Assembly (NCBI GenBank): GCA_032768795.1
Contig: CP136497.1
Location: 498,501 to 562,500, forward strand
Length of the DNA: 64,000 nucleotides
Reading direction: 5' to 3'
Source of the DNA: Tremella fuciformis
Lineage: Eukaryota > Basidiomycota > Tremellomycetes > Tremellales > Tremellaceae
Part shown: positions 46,272 to 58,271 of the stretch, piece by piece
Numbering within the stretch: the stretch's first letter is position 1
How the letters are laid out: each line of letters opens with the position of its first letter
Notes under the pieces: generated by a model
Database searches by the model: none
What the model saw: the letters and a program-made list of their open reading frames with translations, nothing else
Told to the model about the DNA's origin: nothing
Made by a program: the position numbers and the translations under genes

Positions 46272-46457
46272 TGCATGCACACTTCTCACGTCTTTGCCTC
46301 TCGGATAACGCGCAAGTGATACATCCATGCAATATAGCCCTCAGACCGCCGGCTCGCACGTATACGCGCCCAACCGACAGCCACACTCTTTATCAGATGG
46401 AGAAATAAGTCTATTAAATGTCACTCTCGGGTATCTCTACCCCCCTCCCGGGCACCC

Positions 46458-49400
46458 TCAAGCGCGCGGCGGTTCAGGCGGTGCAATGTTCGCTCCTACC
46501 CCAAACCCTCGCCCGAGCTGCTGCTCATCCTCATCGACCGTATCTCGCGCCGGACCGCGCATGAAAGCCGGGTCGTTTGATAGGTTCCGCTGTGCCATCC
46601 GCGAGCGTGTTGGCGTACTGGGTGGCTCTGCATGTGCAGCGGCCAGAGCGGGATCTCCAGCAGACGACGCTGTGCGCGCGGTCGCATTTGTCCCTGCGCG
46701 TTTCCGGCCCAGTATCGTCCCTGCTCTTTGGCGCATCTTGCTGCCGAACGGCGCGGCCTGGGCGCCGGGTGTCCCAGGCGAGGCGGGAGTAGGGTTGAGC
46801 TTGGTCGGGAAACGCAGGAATCGCGAGCCTCTTCGGCGCGATGTTTCGGATAGGCGGGACTGCATGCGCGCCATCTACCCGTCAGCAACGTAAGATGGGA
46901 CACAGAGGCGACGCACTGCCACGCCGTGCTCTTCTGAGGTAAAGTCGAAACCCCGCGAAGCCTCGCGAGCCAGCCCAGTAGACACTGCAGTTTAGCTTGG
47001 CTCCATATGTAAGTGGGGGCGCCTCACTGTCCATCTGCGATCCCATTCTTGCCGATTGGAAGCTCTGCCTGGGCTGATTGATCTCTTTCATGGCGATACC
47101 CTGACCGTTGGCGTCGGTGCCGTTCCCAGTGCTGTATTCGGTCGGGTGCTCCCAATCGGCATGCGAGCCCGCACCAGGGCGCTCGTTCTCCCCTGCTTTA
47201 GGCCGCAGCGCACCGCCAAGCAAAGGGTGGGTAGCAACGTCGACATCGGGGTTGTACTTTCTCACCAGACGCATGGTCTCAATATCGTTCGGCAGGTAGT
47301 TTTGCTTGATCGACTTGATGAGGTAGCGCGGGAGAAGCGCGATGAACAAGACAAACGGCCAGCCAAACCAGAAGGCCGCCGAGCGGAAGAGGAACAGGTC
47401 GTTGCCGTAAATACCAGTATAGAATGAGGATGGGGGAATGATCGAGTAGATGGCCGTGAATACCCACACGAGGAACGGGCCGAGCAATATACCAAAGTAC
47501 GTCCAGCCGGTCCATGCGTCGATATTGAGACCACTGAATAGGTTGGCAACCATGACAGCAGCGACAACCATGGTCGTGCTCCCCTCGTAGATGTACGTCT
47601 GGTAGCCGTCGCCCCGCGCGGTCGGGGTGATGTAGGTGTAGAGCAAGAAGAAGAAGATGACGGCGGATTGGTAGATCGCCTCGAGGATGTAGTAGAAGAA
47701 GCGGGCAAGGCCGAAGTAGGTCGACTCGCGGCCGTACCGGTACAGCTCGGGTAGAGCCATGAGGATGTCATCGTCGATGTTCTTGTCGAACAGACCGATG
47801 GCAATGACGGGCGCGATGGTCCAGAAGACGTTCCAGAAGAGGAGGTAGACGTAAGCCATGACGTAGGTCGAGGACCAGCCACAGTATATCTGGAACCAGA
47901 AGAGCACACCGATGTTGATGATGTTCTTGTAGAAGAAGTTGAGAATCATGGACGAGTTCCGGAAGTATGACCAGTGACCGTGGACAAAGAGCAGGCGGCA
48001 GAGGTATCGGAATTGGGCGATGGCATAGTCGGACGAGTTGACAGCTTGCAGACCTTCCTCACCGGAGATACCCACACCGACATCGGCGGCCTGAATCATG
48101 GACACATCGTTGGCACCGTCGCCAATGGCAAGACACATGACGCCGAGGTTATCTTTGATGAGGTGTACAATTTGAGCCTTCTGCAGAGGCGACACTCGAC
48201 AGCAGACGACCGTGTTGCAGCGGGTGGACAAGGAGAGAAGCAGGTCGGCGGTATCTGGATCATCGAAAGCCGCGGTCAGGGCGCCACCCTCGATGACCAA
48301 GGAGAAACCGCCAGGACGTTGACCATTGTCGACACCGACTAGTGACTGAACGCCAGTGTTGACTCGTGCTAGACGACCTGGCTCTCCAGGGGCATAGATT
48401 GAGCGATGCGAGTGCCGTGTGAGGACACGATCCAGGTCGGCTCCCTCGAAGAAGCCTTCGAGGGCATCACGGATCTGGTCATGCACGGAATGATTGCCTT
48501 GTCGAACGATGATGAGGTTTGTGTCTTTCGTCAAGAGGTTGGTGGTGTATCCGATAGCGACGGCGGTCTCAAGCTTGTCTCCGGTAGCGACCCAGACTTT
48601 GATGCCGGCGCGCTTGAGATCTGCGATCGCTTCCGGTACACCGTCCTGAAGCTTGTCCTCGATAGCGGTGGCGCCAAGCAGAATCAAGTCCTGCTCGATC
48701 TTCCCAGACACTTCCTCGATCCTGTCCTCGCGGTCTTGCAGAGCCACAGTGGCTTCGTGGTACGCTCTAGCCCATTTCTCGTATTCCATCGGGTCCAGCA
48801 CTTTGTACGCCAAGCACAAAGTACGTAGACCCTCCGAGGCGAAATGCTGAAGGTCCTGATCCGTCTTGTCCCGCAACTCGCGCTGCGCATTGTCCTTGGT
48901 GAGGCGCTCGAAGATGACGTTATCAGCTCCCTTGCACAAGAGGAAGATGCGCCCGTCTTCGTCCATCTTTCGCACAATGACTGACATGCGCTTTCGAGCA
49001 GAGTTGAATTCGAGAACATGCAAGAGCTCATACTCGTCGGGCTCGTCACCAAACGGTGTCGATAGTCGAAGGATGTTGTGGTCTCTACCGCGGAAGACGA
49101 AGCCGACATCTGCGGCACTCTGCACCAGGGCAGCTTCATCTGGAGACTGGGCCTTGTATTCAATAACTCCAGGTTCCGGTTCGGCAGCTAGGACGGTGTG
49201 GCACAATCCGAGGACAGCAAAGAAGCCATGCAAGATCCGCGACTGCTCCGACTCGTGGTCCTCGAGATCGCGGTCCAGGTTGGCATCGTGGAATGGAGCC
49301 AAGACTTCTTTTGGCAAGGCCACTTTGACGTCGTCCTGTGCACCGCTGCCGCCAGCATCGTCCGAAGAGTCGTCCGACGAGTTCCGAGACTGAAGAGGCT

Positions 49401-51191
49401 CTTTGTGTTGTCTGGTCTTCAACCGCTTCTTGTCCGTCAAAGTACCCTCAGGGCTCGAGCCATCGCCAGTGTAGATTTTGCCGCCGATCGAGCATTGACG
49501 GAAGATCATAGCGTTTTGCGTCAGAGTACCAGTCTTGTCCGAGAAGATGTATTCGATCTGTCCAAGGTCGTCCGACAGGTTCCAGCTTCTCGCCATTGTC
49601 CGGGTCTTCACGCCGTCTTTGATGTACTTGATGTGTGGGTCCCAGTAGATGAATGCTGCCTGAAGGGTGCGCACAAACTCGATAGAGATATACAACGAGA
49701 TGGGCACAATGTTCTGAAAGGTGATGAGGGCATTGGCAAACGTGACAATACCGTTCACGTTGGGGTTGTCGCCCGATCGGTCATCGTAGAGTGTCCAGTA
49801 TGTGTTGTCGTCGTACCACTTCTTCTCTAGGAAGTGGTCAACAATGGCACAGACAGCCGACATGATGGCCAGGGTCAGGAGGTTGATCAAGACTTGAGGG
49901 TTCATTTGACGCTCGACGCGGGACCGCTTCGAAGGTGTAAGACCAGAGTTCTGGACAATCTTGGTGTCGAGACCGGTGAAAGCGACAACACCGATGACCC
50001 AGGCGGTATTCTTGAGGACACATCCACGAAGGAGGGTCGTTTCAAGGGTGACAGGGTGGACCTCGTGCTCGCCATCCGCGTCTTCCTCCTCTTTGATCAC
50101 GACCGCACCGTTCAGTCGGAACATGTTGACCTCGGGTTGGTCCAGGTCGACGCGCAGACGGACTTTGGCACATGCCTCGGCAGTCGCAAGGTCAGTCAAA
50201 CCTGTAACGGCATGACGAGACTTGAGGTTGGTCTCTCCGTCCAGATTCTTCGTCTCGATGTAGCAGACATCCTCTTCTTCGGAGGTGGCACAGATGACGA
50301 TATCTGCAGGTCAGCAGTGATACGGCCGATCTGAGAAGGTTGTTACAGACCCGCTGGGAACTGCTCGTTGTCGTAGATCTTGACGATGTCGCCAACCTTG
50401 ATATCCTCCCAGATGGTACGATGCCAGCCGATCTCTCCTGGGGCGTCTCCAGCCTCTGGATCTTCGTCCCAGCGGGAGACCTGACTCCTGACCCTGTCAA
50501 GCCCCTCTGTCTGCCCTGTGGGCTGAGCGGTGGGTGCTCCACTGGTCAAATTCCTGTCGCTTTCCGCTCCGACCTGCTGTTCCGGACCCTTCTCTGCTTC
50601 TGCCTGCTTGGCCTTCTTGCTCTTTCGCTTCGGCAGAGGGATGGCCGGGATGAAAGTCTTGCTCTTGGGCAACATGGGGTTGGTGTTCTCGTAGCCTGCG
50701 CCCTGCAGGGTGTGTACGATCGTATGGTTGACCCGATGGTCCGCCTGATGCCGCTTGATATCTTCGTAGGCATCTTTGAGGGCGGTAATGGCGAGGACGA
50801 CCAATAGGGGGAGGATGACAAGACCGGGGGAGATGGTGGAGAATTTGGGGAAGAACTGGAGGATGTTGATGCCGAGGAAGAAGATGTTGGCGACACGACG
50901 GAACTGCTCGAGCAGATTACGGGGGAGGAAGGTGATGACGGTGTATTTGGAGGTGATGACCTGGTTGGTCGGGTAAGACGACTTCTTCAGCGGCTTGCCG
51001 TTCTTGCCAAAGAGGTGGGCGGGCGGGGGCTCATTTATGTACACGGAACGGGGCTGGGAGAAGGGTTTGCTGCGCGAGGAGAAGAGGCGGGCGGGGTCGA
51101 GCTCGCCCATGATGTTGAGTTTGGACCACCATGACTGTTGTTTGCGTTTTCGGCGAGCGACGAGCGGGGTGGACGAGGTGGAAGCGGCCAT
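46458..51191 (-). CDS. P4-type ATPase, Dnf-like phospholipid flippase
   Basis: This flippase translocates aminophospholipids or phosphatidylcholine to the cytosolic leaflet. Exons on the minus strand are 51191-50351, 50303-47028, 46984-46917 and 46874-46458, giving about 1,533 residues, the size of yeast Dnf1/2. Landmarks are VYINEPPP, YTVITFLPRNLLEQFRRVAN, ITALKDAYEDIKRHQAD, the A-domain loop NLDGETNLKSR, IFSDKTGTLTQNAMIFRQC with the phosphorylated Asp, CKGADNVIFERL, VATGDKLETAVAIGY and DGANDVSMIQAADVGVGISGEEG. About ten hydrophobic helices are visible. The tail DMSTGLAREASRGFDFTSEE requires removal of a 43 nt intron (46985-47027). The N-terminal cytosolic insert before EIGWHRTIWEDIKVGDIVKI is long and low-complexity. 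The specific orthologue (for example the Cryptococcus Apt proteins) is not resolved. Confidence 0.93.
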
Positions 51192-52007
51192 CTTGGCGTC
51201 GACGCTGCGGAAGATATCTCGCGCCTCCAGGCTAACGTCCTCCTTCTCCTACGAGCTCCCAGCGATGATGATAGTAGTGGTAGCGGTGGCGACGGGCTGC
51301 CCTTTGCTGATCGCGGTGCCGGCGATGATGGTCACGGTCGACGTCGGCTGCCGAGACCGGCGGTGCGCTATCTCCACGTGCGGTGAGACCTTGACGGCAG
51401 CGCAGTGTCGGGGCGCCAAGACAACCGATCCGAGCTGTGTAGCTATGCATCAGTGACATGCCATGCACCCCGACGTGCGCCGATCGTGTGGCGTGTCCCG
51501 TCGACAGAAGATCCCTGCTCACCTGATGATGACAGTCGTTGGATGAAACGCGATGCGCTAGTGGGAGATGCGACACCTCGGGCAGAGCTGAGTCTGGGTT
51601 TGTAACACGTCCCGGATCGGACCGCCTTGTCGCAGCTCTTGTCGTTGAACCTGGTGGGCGATGAGCACCAAGCTTCCTGTCGCTGCCGCTGCCGCCTCGC
51701 CACCGTGCTCCTCGTCCCTCGTCGTTGTCGAAGAAGAAGGGGGGGAGGGGGGGTATGTAACTGGATGTTGTCTACGAGTACTGGAAAATAGCTGGGCGGG
51801 CCTTCGTCTCCCCTTCGGGCATCTCCCAATCCAATCAGCCACTGCCTTCGCCTTTGTTGACCGAACCTGGACTAATAGGCGTGAATACAAAGCTAATCTC
51901 ATCTAGGCTCGGATTTACAAACCAAATTCTCCGATTCTGTCGAAGTCACTACCAGTAGGCGGAAATTTCATTGACCATCCTCGACTCACCATGCTGCATA
52001 CAGCAGG
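51192..52007. promoter_or_regulatory. Divergent region, flippase / coilin-like
   Basis: These 816 bp lie between two starts. I see no gene. The stretch is rich in GGTGGCGACGG and GGGGGAGGGGGGG-type sequences near 51,750 and has no recognisable element beyond that. Confidence 0.4.
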
Positions 52008-53733
52008 ATGAGAATAAAGCTGAGCCTCTTGGCTCCATTCAGAGAGGCCAAGATCCTCCTCGCCGTACCAGACGATGTCCAGACCATAGCTCAGCTCAAG
52101 AGACACCTCATCAAGGGTTTGAGCGCGATTGGGAGCATCGTTCAGCATTCGAAAGAGCTGGTACTGGAGATCGAAGGGTTCGAGCTATTGGCGGGCAGCG
52201 AGATTGGGATCATTCTGCCGCAAGATGTGGTATGGTCAGTTGACCATCTCCTCCAAGGGTACGAACTCAACTGAGGACAGTGCACGTGCCGCCGCCGGCA
52301 GCTCGACTCCCCTCCCCTCTGCTGCTCCCAACGTGATAGCTGGAGTGAAGAGGAAGCTGCAGTCGCGTGCATCGACCGGAGATCTTCGAACAAGCCTTGG
52401 CAAGAAGACGAAAACAACGCCCAGGCGTGCAGTCTCGACCGCCAATCCAGTCATCAGACCGGTGGTCGCAGCATCAGCCCCACTCCAGTCGAGCAGCGAT
52501 GGGTCAAGCTCTGAGTCAGAATCGAGCTCGGAGACGGAGTCGACTTCAGAGGACGAGTCTGACAGCTCGTTGTCCAGCTCGGAGTCGTCATCTTCATCGG
52601 CGTCCTCGTCAAGCTCGTCATCCGTCTCTTCGCCCGAAGAGCTGCCCAGCCGGCGGAAACAATTGGCACCTGATACCTTCCCTCCCATCCCACTTGGGTT
52701 GCTTCCCCGTCCTTTGCCGACAGAATCCCATGTACCTCCAGGCCAAGGGAAAGTCAGCACTCAGAATCGAAATGCTCGGCGGCGTCGTGCCCGGCTACTG
52801 AAGAAGCTAGGAGAGGAGGCTTCGGGCGCCGACACCAGTTCAGTGGCCGAGAATGGCCAACTCGAGATAGGACAAGAGAAACCGATGCCACTACCGCAGG
52901 GTGTCCCAACCCAGATAGCCAACAACAATAAACGAAAAGGTTTCCTGAAAGATATGGTCAAGCTACGCGCCATGAAGACAGTCTTTGAGGCAGACGAGAC
53001 CAGCGTCGCTGTCGACGCGAGGGTTGCAATGCACGAGAAAAGTTACAAGGAAACGTCATACGATCCCGCTGTTGACATCTCGATGACGTCCGCCGTCTCG
53101 GCCACCCCTGGAGGCAGCAAGCGAAGACCACACATCGTCCACCCTTCCGCTCAGACACTTCCGAGCAACGTATTCGTGACCTCTGCTCAATTTCAACATC
53201 CACCACGATACAAGGCGCGCGGACGCCCAGCAGCACATGCTCGAGATGAATCTTTCGCTTCGGAGGACGTTGCCAATGGCGACTATGCCGAGCTGGGCGA
53301 CACCAAGGGCGTCAATGCCGAGGATGAAAAGGGCGAAGTCGACGAGGAGGCGGCCATGAACGAGATCAGAGAAGTGGATGAATGGGCAATGTGGGAGAAA
53401 GCCGAGACGGCGTTCGACACCCTACCGAGCTTGAGCTCGGTATCTGACGAGAGGGTATCACAGACGGGAGCGCTCGTGGTGTGGAAAGAGCTCGAACTGG
53501 ACATGACGACCTTCAGCCCAGAGCTGCGAGTGCAGCTGGCCCGACCGAAGGGGACGGCCAACACTTCCGAAGGGGAGTCTCCTGTACTCCGGCTGGAAAA
53601 GCTGCGTCGGTCTTTCGAGGACGGAGAAGGAGTAGAGGCAGGAGAGACAGAGCAGTCAGAAGCCGAAGATGTCGTATTGACAGGAGAAGACCTGCAGCGC
53701 GAGCCGGGCAAGTGGAAGGTTTTGGTCGTGTAG
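52008..53733 (+). CDS. Coilin-like nuclear body protein
   Basis: This looks like a fungal relative of coilin, the Cajal-body scaffold. Exon 1 (52008-52234) encodes an approximately 75-residue ubiquitin-like N-terminal domain: MRIKLSLLAPFREAKILLAV, TIAQLKRHLIKGL, VLEIEGFELLAGSEIGIIL, matching the coilin self-association domain layout. Exon 2 (52281-53733) is joined with phase 2 through a 46 nt intron. It has a Ser/Glu-only stretch (about 52.49-52.64 kb), the basic NRNARRRRARLLKK, then KGFLKDMVKLRAMKTVFEAD and a PPRYKARGRP box. The C-terminal domain includes EVDEWAMWEKAETAFDTLPS and ALVVWKELELDMTTFSPEL, resembling the coilin Tudor-like end. It has about 558 residues. Similarity is motif-level only, so the assignment is moderate. 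Confidence 0.62.
52490..52640 (+). repeat. Ser/Asp/Glu low-complexity coding tract
   Basis: About 50 codons encode almost only Ser, Glu and Asp (SSSESESSSETESTSEDES-like) inside the coilin-like frame. Such tracts are phosphorylation targets and are typical of nuclear-body proteins. Confidence 0.7.
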
Positions 53734-53760
53734 CTTTTGCATCTGCTTCTTGCATATGGT

Positions 53761-54580
53761 TTATCTTCCCCGACGCCAGAGCCGCTGCACGGGATTGAGA
53801 AAGACACGCGCAAACATGGGCGCGGCGGCCAGACTGACCCCTATGCGCAAAGGCAGCAGCGCCTCCGTCGTCAGCCCTCCGATTAGTGAATATGTGGTGG
53901 AGACTCACCTTGACGACCATGTAGGCCGCAAGGGCATTGGCGACCTTCTCGCCCGCCTGTCCAGCTCCCCCCGTAGGATGTCCCACCGCTGTCGCTACCT
54001 TTCCCTCTCCCGTCTGGCCATCTTTGGTGTATCCTAGAATCCCGTACCGCTTCCCCACTCGCGATATCCGTTTCTCGCCTTCGTCGTACCACCCCCTCAG
54101 CACCCCCTTCCACCCTCCCGCGCCACCTCCTGCCTCACCGTTTCCTGTGAGATCCCTGTCCGGTGAATCCTCAAGGGGAGGCGGCACCACGCCCTCAACC
54201 CACGCGACGAGACTCGCGCCCGTGCCGAGGGCAGCGAAGATCCAGTACAGGAAGATGAGAGGGACGATCGCCGTGAGCTCGTGTAGGACCACAAAGGATA
54301 GAGCGAGCGAAGGGACGGGTGCGCCTGTGCGTTCGGACAGAGCTGTCAGGCTTGGCAAGTACCGGCCTGCGCTCGAAGGTATTCGCTGCGGACTTGAAGG
54401 TGAAGAACCTGAGGATGATGGGGCCGAGGTCGAGGGTGAGGGTTGGTCGACTGGTGCGATGGGACTTCGGGACGTCAAGCTTCGGGCGTTGAGCATTCGA
54501 GGTGGTCGGAGGGGCTGATGCGGCATGCGTGGCCCGGCGAGAGACCTGGGGAGCCTCAGACTACTCGTGATGACCCGCAT
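53761..54580 (-). CDS. Small mitochondrial inner-membrane protein, unknown function
   Basis: About 255 residues in two exons, the second joining at YMVVK|ALLPLRIGVSLAAAPMF. The start is ATG at 54580 (MRVITSSLRLPRSLAGPRMP); this Arg-rich, acid-free N-terminus predicts a mitochondrial presequence. The hydrophobic core LHELTAIVPLIFLYWIFAALG is a motif I associate with fungal mitochondrial membrane proteins of unknown role. A second helix ends the protein (IGVSLAAAPMFARVFLNPVQRLW). The middle is Gly-rich, with RVGKRYGILGYTKDG. The gene follows RPB7 on the same strand. Localisation and membrane topology are inferred. Confidence 0.7.
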
Positions 54581-54881
54581 CTTCGGTCGAGGCAGTACAA
54601 AGTACAGTTGATCCACGACACCATTTCCGGTCAAGTGTCAGACCACCTCCACCACGGGCTGACTTGGGACTCCGAGCAGTCGATGTGTCCAGGAAACATA
54701 TGCATATGAGATGATGCAGTATCGCCCTTTGCCCCGACACTTTATACTGGCACGTAGATGGGATGGTTCGATAGACACGTAAAAACTCGGGTGTCTCGAT
54801 AAGCTCAAGCAAAGGAAAACGTCTGCTCCGGTTGACTCGCGTGACGTGCACCGTGATCTGAGAATGCAGCCGACGAGCGGT

Positions 54882-55899
54882 CTAGTCCTCTTTGATCTGA
54901 CCCAGGAAGTCCTTTTTGATGGTACCAATGGCGAACTACCATGAGCCTCGATCTTCTCATGGTCAGAGAAGCAGCCACTCACGATGTCATTGGCCTCCAT
55001 ACGACAGCCGACGATCTGTAGTCTGACTTTGGTGTCTTTCTGGATCACCTCGTCGTTGGACCGGTAACATTGCGGAGAGGAGTTGGGGTCGAATTTCAGA
55101 TCTGCGTGGACGAGCTGACTCGTCAGCTTTTTGCGAGCACGGAGTCGCGGAAAGCTGAGGCGAAATGAGGAGTCAGATATGATCGATCAATTACTACAAG
55201 ATCTTCCCAGCATATTCAACATTCCCTGACGGGTCTGTTGTCCCTATGCTTTGCAATCATCACAATGAGGAGACGAGAGGGAGAGCAGGATCAGAAAGAA
55301 GACGTACGTGGGAGGAGACAAAGACTTGCAGGGGTCCGACCAATGCGAAAAAGCCCATCTGCGAGTCAGCGTTGACTCAAACTTGTCCAGTCGCAGCACA
55401 ACGACGAGATGGTCTTGTGCGCCACGATTTCAGGCGTCGATGTCGACGAGGATCATGACCCACCTTGTTCACGTTGACCACCTTGGCATCCACAACCTCG
55501 CCTTTGAATGGCTTCATAACAATGGCAGTATATGTCGTCCTGAACCGCGCCTGACCTGTCGATGGCAGGATCTTCCCTTCCCCGATTGACGTGATGGTGA
55601 TGACAGATATTATATATCTGCACCTCAGCTCCCACTCCGCAAAGCAATCCAGACACCACAACGGAACTCACCCGTGTTTGCCAGAACAAGTCCCCTCGAC
55701 ATCCTCATACAGCTTCTGCCGGAGGTAGTCCTCGAGCTGCGCGCCAAAGTAGGACGGGTGGAGGAGGATGGTATGCGTCAATTCACGCTGTTGGGCGCAA
55801 CAAAGGTCGGCAGCACGGCAAGGCATGACCACAACAAGGACCCCGCGTCAGCGCGTCGTGCGCCTCGTGCTCTGGGTGCATACGAACAAGGAAGAACAT
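54882..55899 (-). CDS. RPB7: RNA polymerase II subunit Rpb7
   Basis: With Rpb4 this forms the stalk of RNA polymerase II. The start is ATG at 55899. The first exon encodes only MFFL, then an intron of about 100 nt leads to [20 protein letters not shown], the tip domain. It continues [39 protein letters not shown] and [19 protein letters not shown]. The S1/OB domain follows: [25 protein letters not shown] linker, [29 protein letters not shown] and [21 protein letters not shown]. The length (about 170 residues) matches the family. There are six exons, unusually many for a small protein. It is divergent from the RGS-protein gene. Confidence 0.93.
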
Positions 55900-56385
55900 G
55901 TTGCTCTGCAAGAGCGCGCGCTCGACCCCTTCCTGATGCCCCTGCGCCTCCAAGAGGATCCTCCCGACGGCAAAGCTCCCCCTTGCCCCGCCTCCCTCTG
56001 TTTGCGCGCCGGGGCAGACGAGTCGAGGGCCAAGGAGGGAGAGCGCTGGTTTTCGTGTCGCTATCGCATGGGACGGTGCCTCTGTCGACGATGCGCGGTC
56101 GTGCGCCGACTTTTTTCGCCCCTCTGGCCACTCGACGAAAGGAAAAAGATACAGATGAATATGCACGAGACGACCGTCTCTCGACGCCGTTTTGCGTGTT
56201 GGGAGAGTTGAGAGGGATTGATAACGAGGGAAATAAAGTACACGTGGAGGGATGCCTCGTGAATGACTTTGTTTGGGCGCGTGTTTGCCGGCCCTCGTTC
56301 TCCTCTCATCATCATCATCACTTGACCTGCATCTTGCATATACCCCTCTGGAACACGACTGGCGCGCGAGAGGAGCGGTGTCACG
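55900..56385. promoter_or_regulatory. Divergent promoter, RPB7 / Rax1-like
   Basis: This 486 bp region separates two starts. No conserved ORF is seen; a (CAT)n run, TCATCATCATCATC, lies near 56,309-56,322. Confidence 0.4.
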
Positions 56386-57922
56386 ATGAATGAGAAACCA
56401 ACCCACCCTTCATCGCCAGAGTTCGATGCTAAGGCCGAAAGAAGGCAGTCGACCCGATACCTCAAATTGAACCGCTTGCCAACGTTGCAGGAGGTGCTGG
56501 ACAGGCGGACAAGGGCGCCTTTGGACCTCTTCTGCTTCTGGGTGAGTATTCTCGGTGTAACGATGTCTTCCGCTGACGCTGTCTTTCTGCTGTATTGGTG
56601 CAAAATTGTATACATTCGATGTCTCTCAACCTTGTATCGACCTGCGCTTTGACCCCCTTTCGTCACGTAGATTTGGCTGGAGAGTATAGGATGTCAAGAC
56701 GGGCTGGACTTCTGGCTGGACGTGCAGCAGCATGAGAATTTGTGCAAGGCATACTTCAAAGTGAGGCGAGAATGGCATCTGAGGTGAAGCATCGTCTGAC
56801 TCCAGGACTTGAGGCGCTCGGGCCGCTCGATCCATCAAGACTGGCCCGAATACGCTGCGTATGCCCGAGAGAACGGCTCTCACTTCTCACCTCTGCTCTC
56901 TCTGAGAGAAGAAGGGTCGTCTCAGCCAGACACCCCTGCCGGATCGAAGAATGCCAGAAGATCCAGCGACATTGACCCTTCTCGAGTAGGATCGCCGCGA
57001 TTCGGATCACCCAACCCTGGTTCGCCGCGCGAAATGCCGTCGAGTTTCCGTCCCAGCGACCCGGCCACTCTCGCCACGTCCGACTCGCATGGCGCAGACG
57101 AGCATGGCATGTACTCTGGCGGTGCGGCTCGCGAGAGCGGCGCGGCGAGTCGGATGAGCATCCGACAGAAGTGGGCGAGCAGAGGGAGCAAGACGCCCGT
57201 CGTCATCCCGCGAGATCGCGCGATCGAGAAGGCCGCTCTGGTTGATGGCGCGGAGAGGATTTACCTGCGGTACTTGATGCCAGGTGCAGAGAGGGAGATC
57301 TACCTACCGCAAGTCTGGCGTTTGCTTCATCTCGCGAAACTGACGCCCAGGCCGTCACTGCGCATGGACAACTTCCCCATGTCGTCTGGACCAGACGCTT
57401 CGCCCCTCATCCCCGACCTCTTCCACCCGCAGAAACAGTACATATACAAGCTCATGGAGGCCGACTACTTTCCCCGGTTCCTCAGGGCGAAATCGTTCTG
57501 CAACTTGACAAAAGCGGGAGGCATGATCCGCCTCATCGCTGGCTTCATCATCCTCTGGGGCGCCTTCACCCTCGCGTTCAGCTTCATCTTCCTCGACTAT
57601 CCAAAGAGGCAGCGATGTTGGGTGAGTGTAGTGTGTGGGCCATGACCACATGTCAAGTCGATGCGTACATCGAGCTGATCACCAGGTTATCTTGCCTTTG
57701 TTCTTCGCGTGGAATCTGCTCGTCCCGGCGTACTATGATCATTCGCCCCTGCTCTTCCTGACTGGTCGTAGCGAGACGTCCGCCTTCCGGACGATCAAAG
57801 TCCGCGAACGGTTCGTCTACAAGATACACGCCATTCGCGCACTATGGGTCGAAGGGCTCGCCCTGGCTCTTACTGCGGGTCTGAGTGTACTCTTCATCCT
57901 GGTTCCGGGCAAGCGCCTATGA
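56386..57922 (+). CDS. RAX1: Rax1-like RGS-domain membrane protein
   Basis: This protein combines an N-terminal RGS fold with C-terminal membrane helices, as yeast Rax1 (bud-site landmark) and related fungal RGS proteins do. The start is ATG at 56386. RGS landmarks are LPTLQEVLDRRTRAPLDLFC, WLESIGCQDGLDFWLDVQQH and FKDLRRSGRSI, then a Ser/Pro-rich insertion of about 120 residues. The domain closes with AERIYLRYLMPGAEREIYLP and FHPQKQYIYKLMEADYFPRF. Three to four hydrophobic segments follow: MIRLIAGFIILWGAFTLAFS, VILPLFFAWNLLVPAYY and LALALTAGLSVLFILV. There are four exons. GTPase-activating function is uncertain because this RGS subclass is diverged. Confidence 0.82.
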
Positions 57923-58271
57923 CGGTGAGGCAACGGTGCGAAGGGAGGAGGAAGATCTGGCAGGATCTGGTATGACTTGTGATGACTTTACGCCTAGCAA
58001 GCTTTTCCTGTGACGAGTGTTTACGACTTGATGATGTGACGATATACAGACGTATAATGCATATGCTGCCGCTGTGCGGCTGTTTGCTTGTTGCGATGAC
58101 TTGGTGTGTACAATGATATGATGCTTCGCTGTATGCTGTCTACAACACTTCGGTTTCGAAAGACATGGTTCTCATGTGGAGTGGGACTTTTGTCATGCTG
58201 TCGTCGTCGTTGAGGTCATTTGATGGTCGTAGAGGTCGTCATGGTCATGTTTCTCCAAGCTGGAGACGTGT
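57923..58271. other. 3' flanking region between convergent genes
   Basis: These 349 bp lie after the Rax1-like stop and before the stop of the BRCT gene. They are AT-richer than the neighbourhood (TGATGATGTGACGATATACAG and similar), as expected of 3' ends. No gene is seen. Confidence 0.5.
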
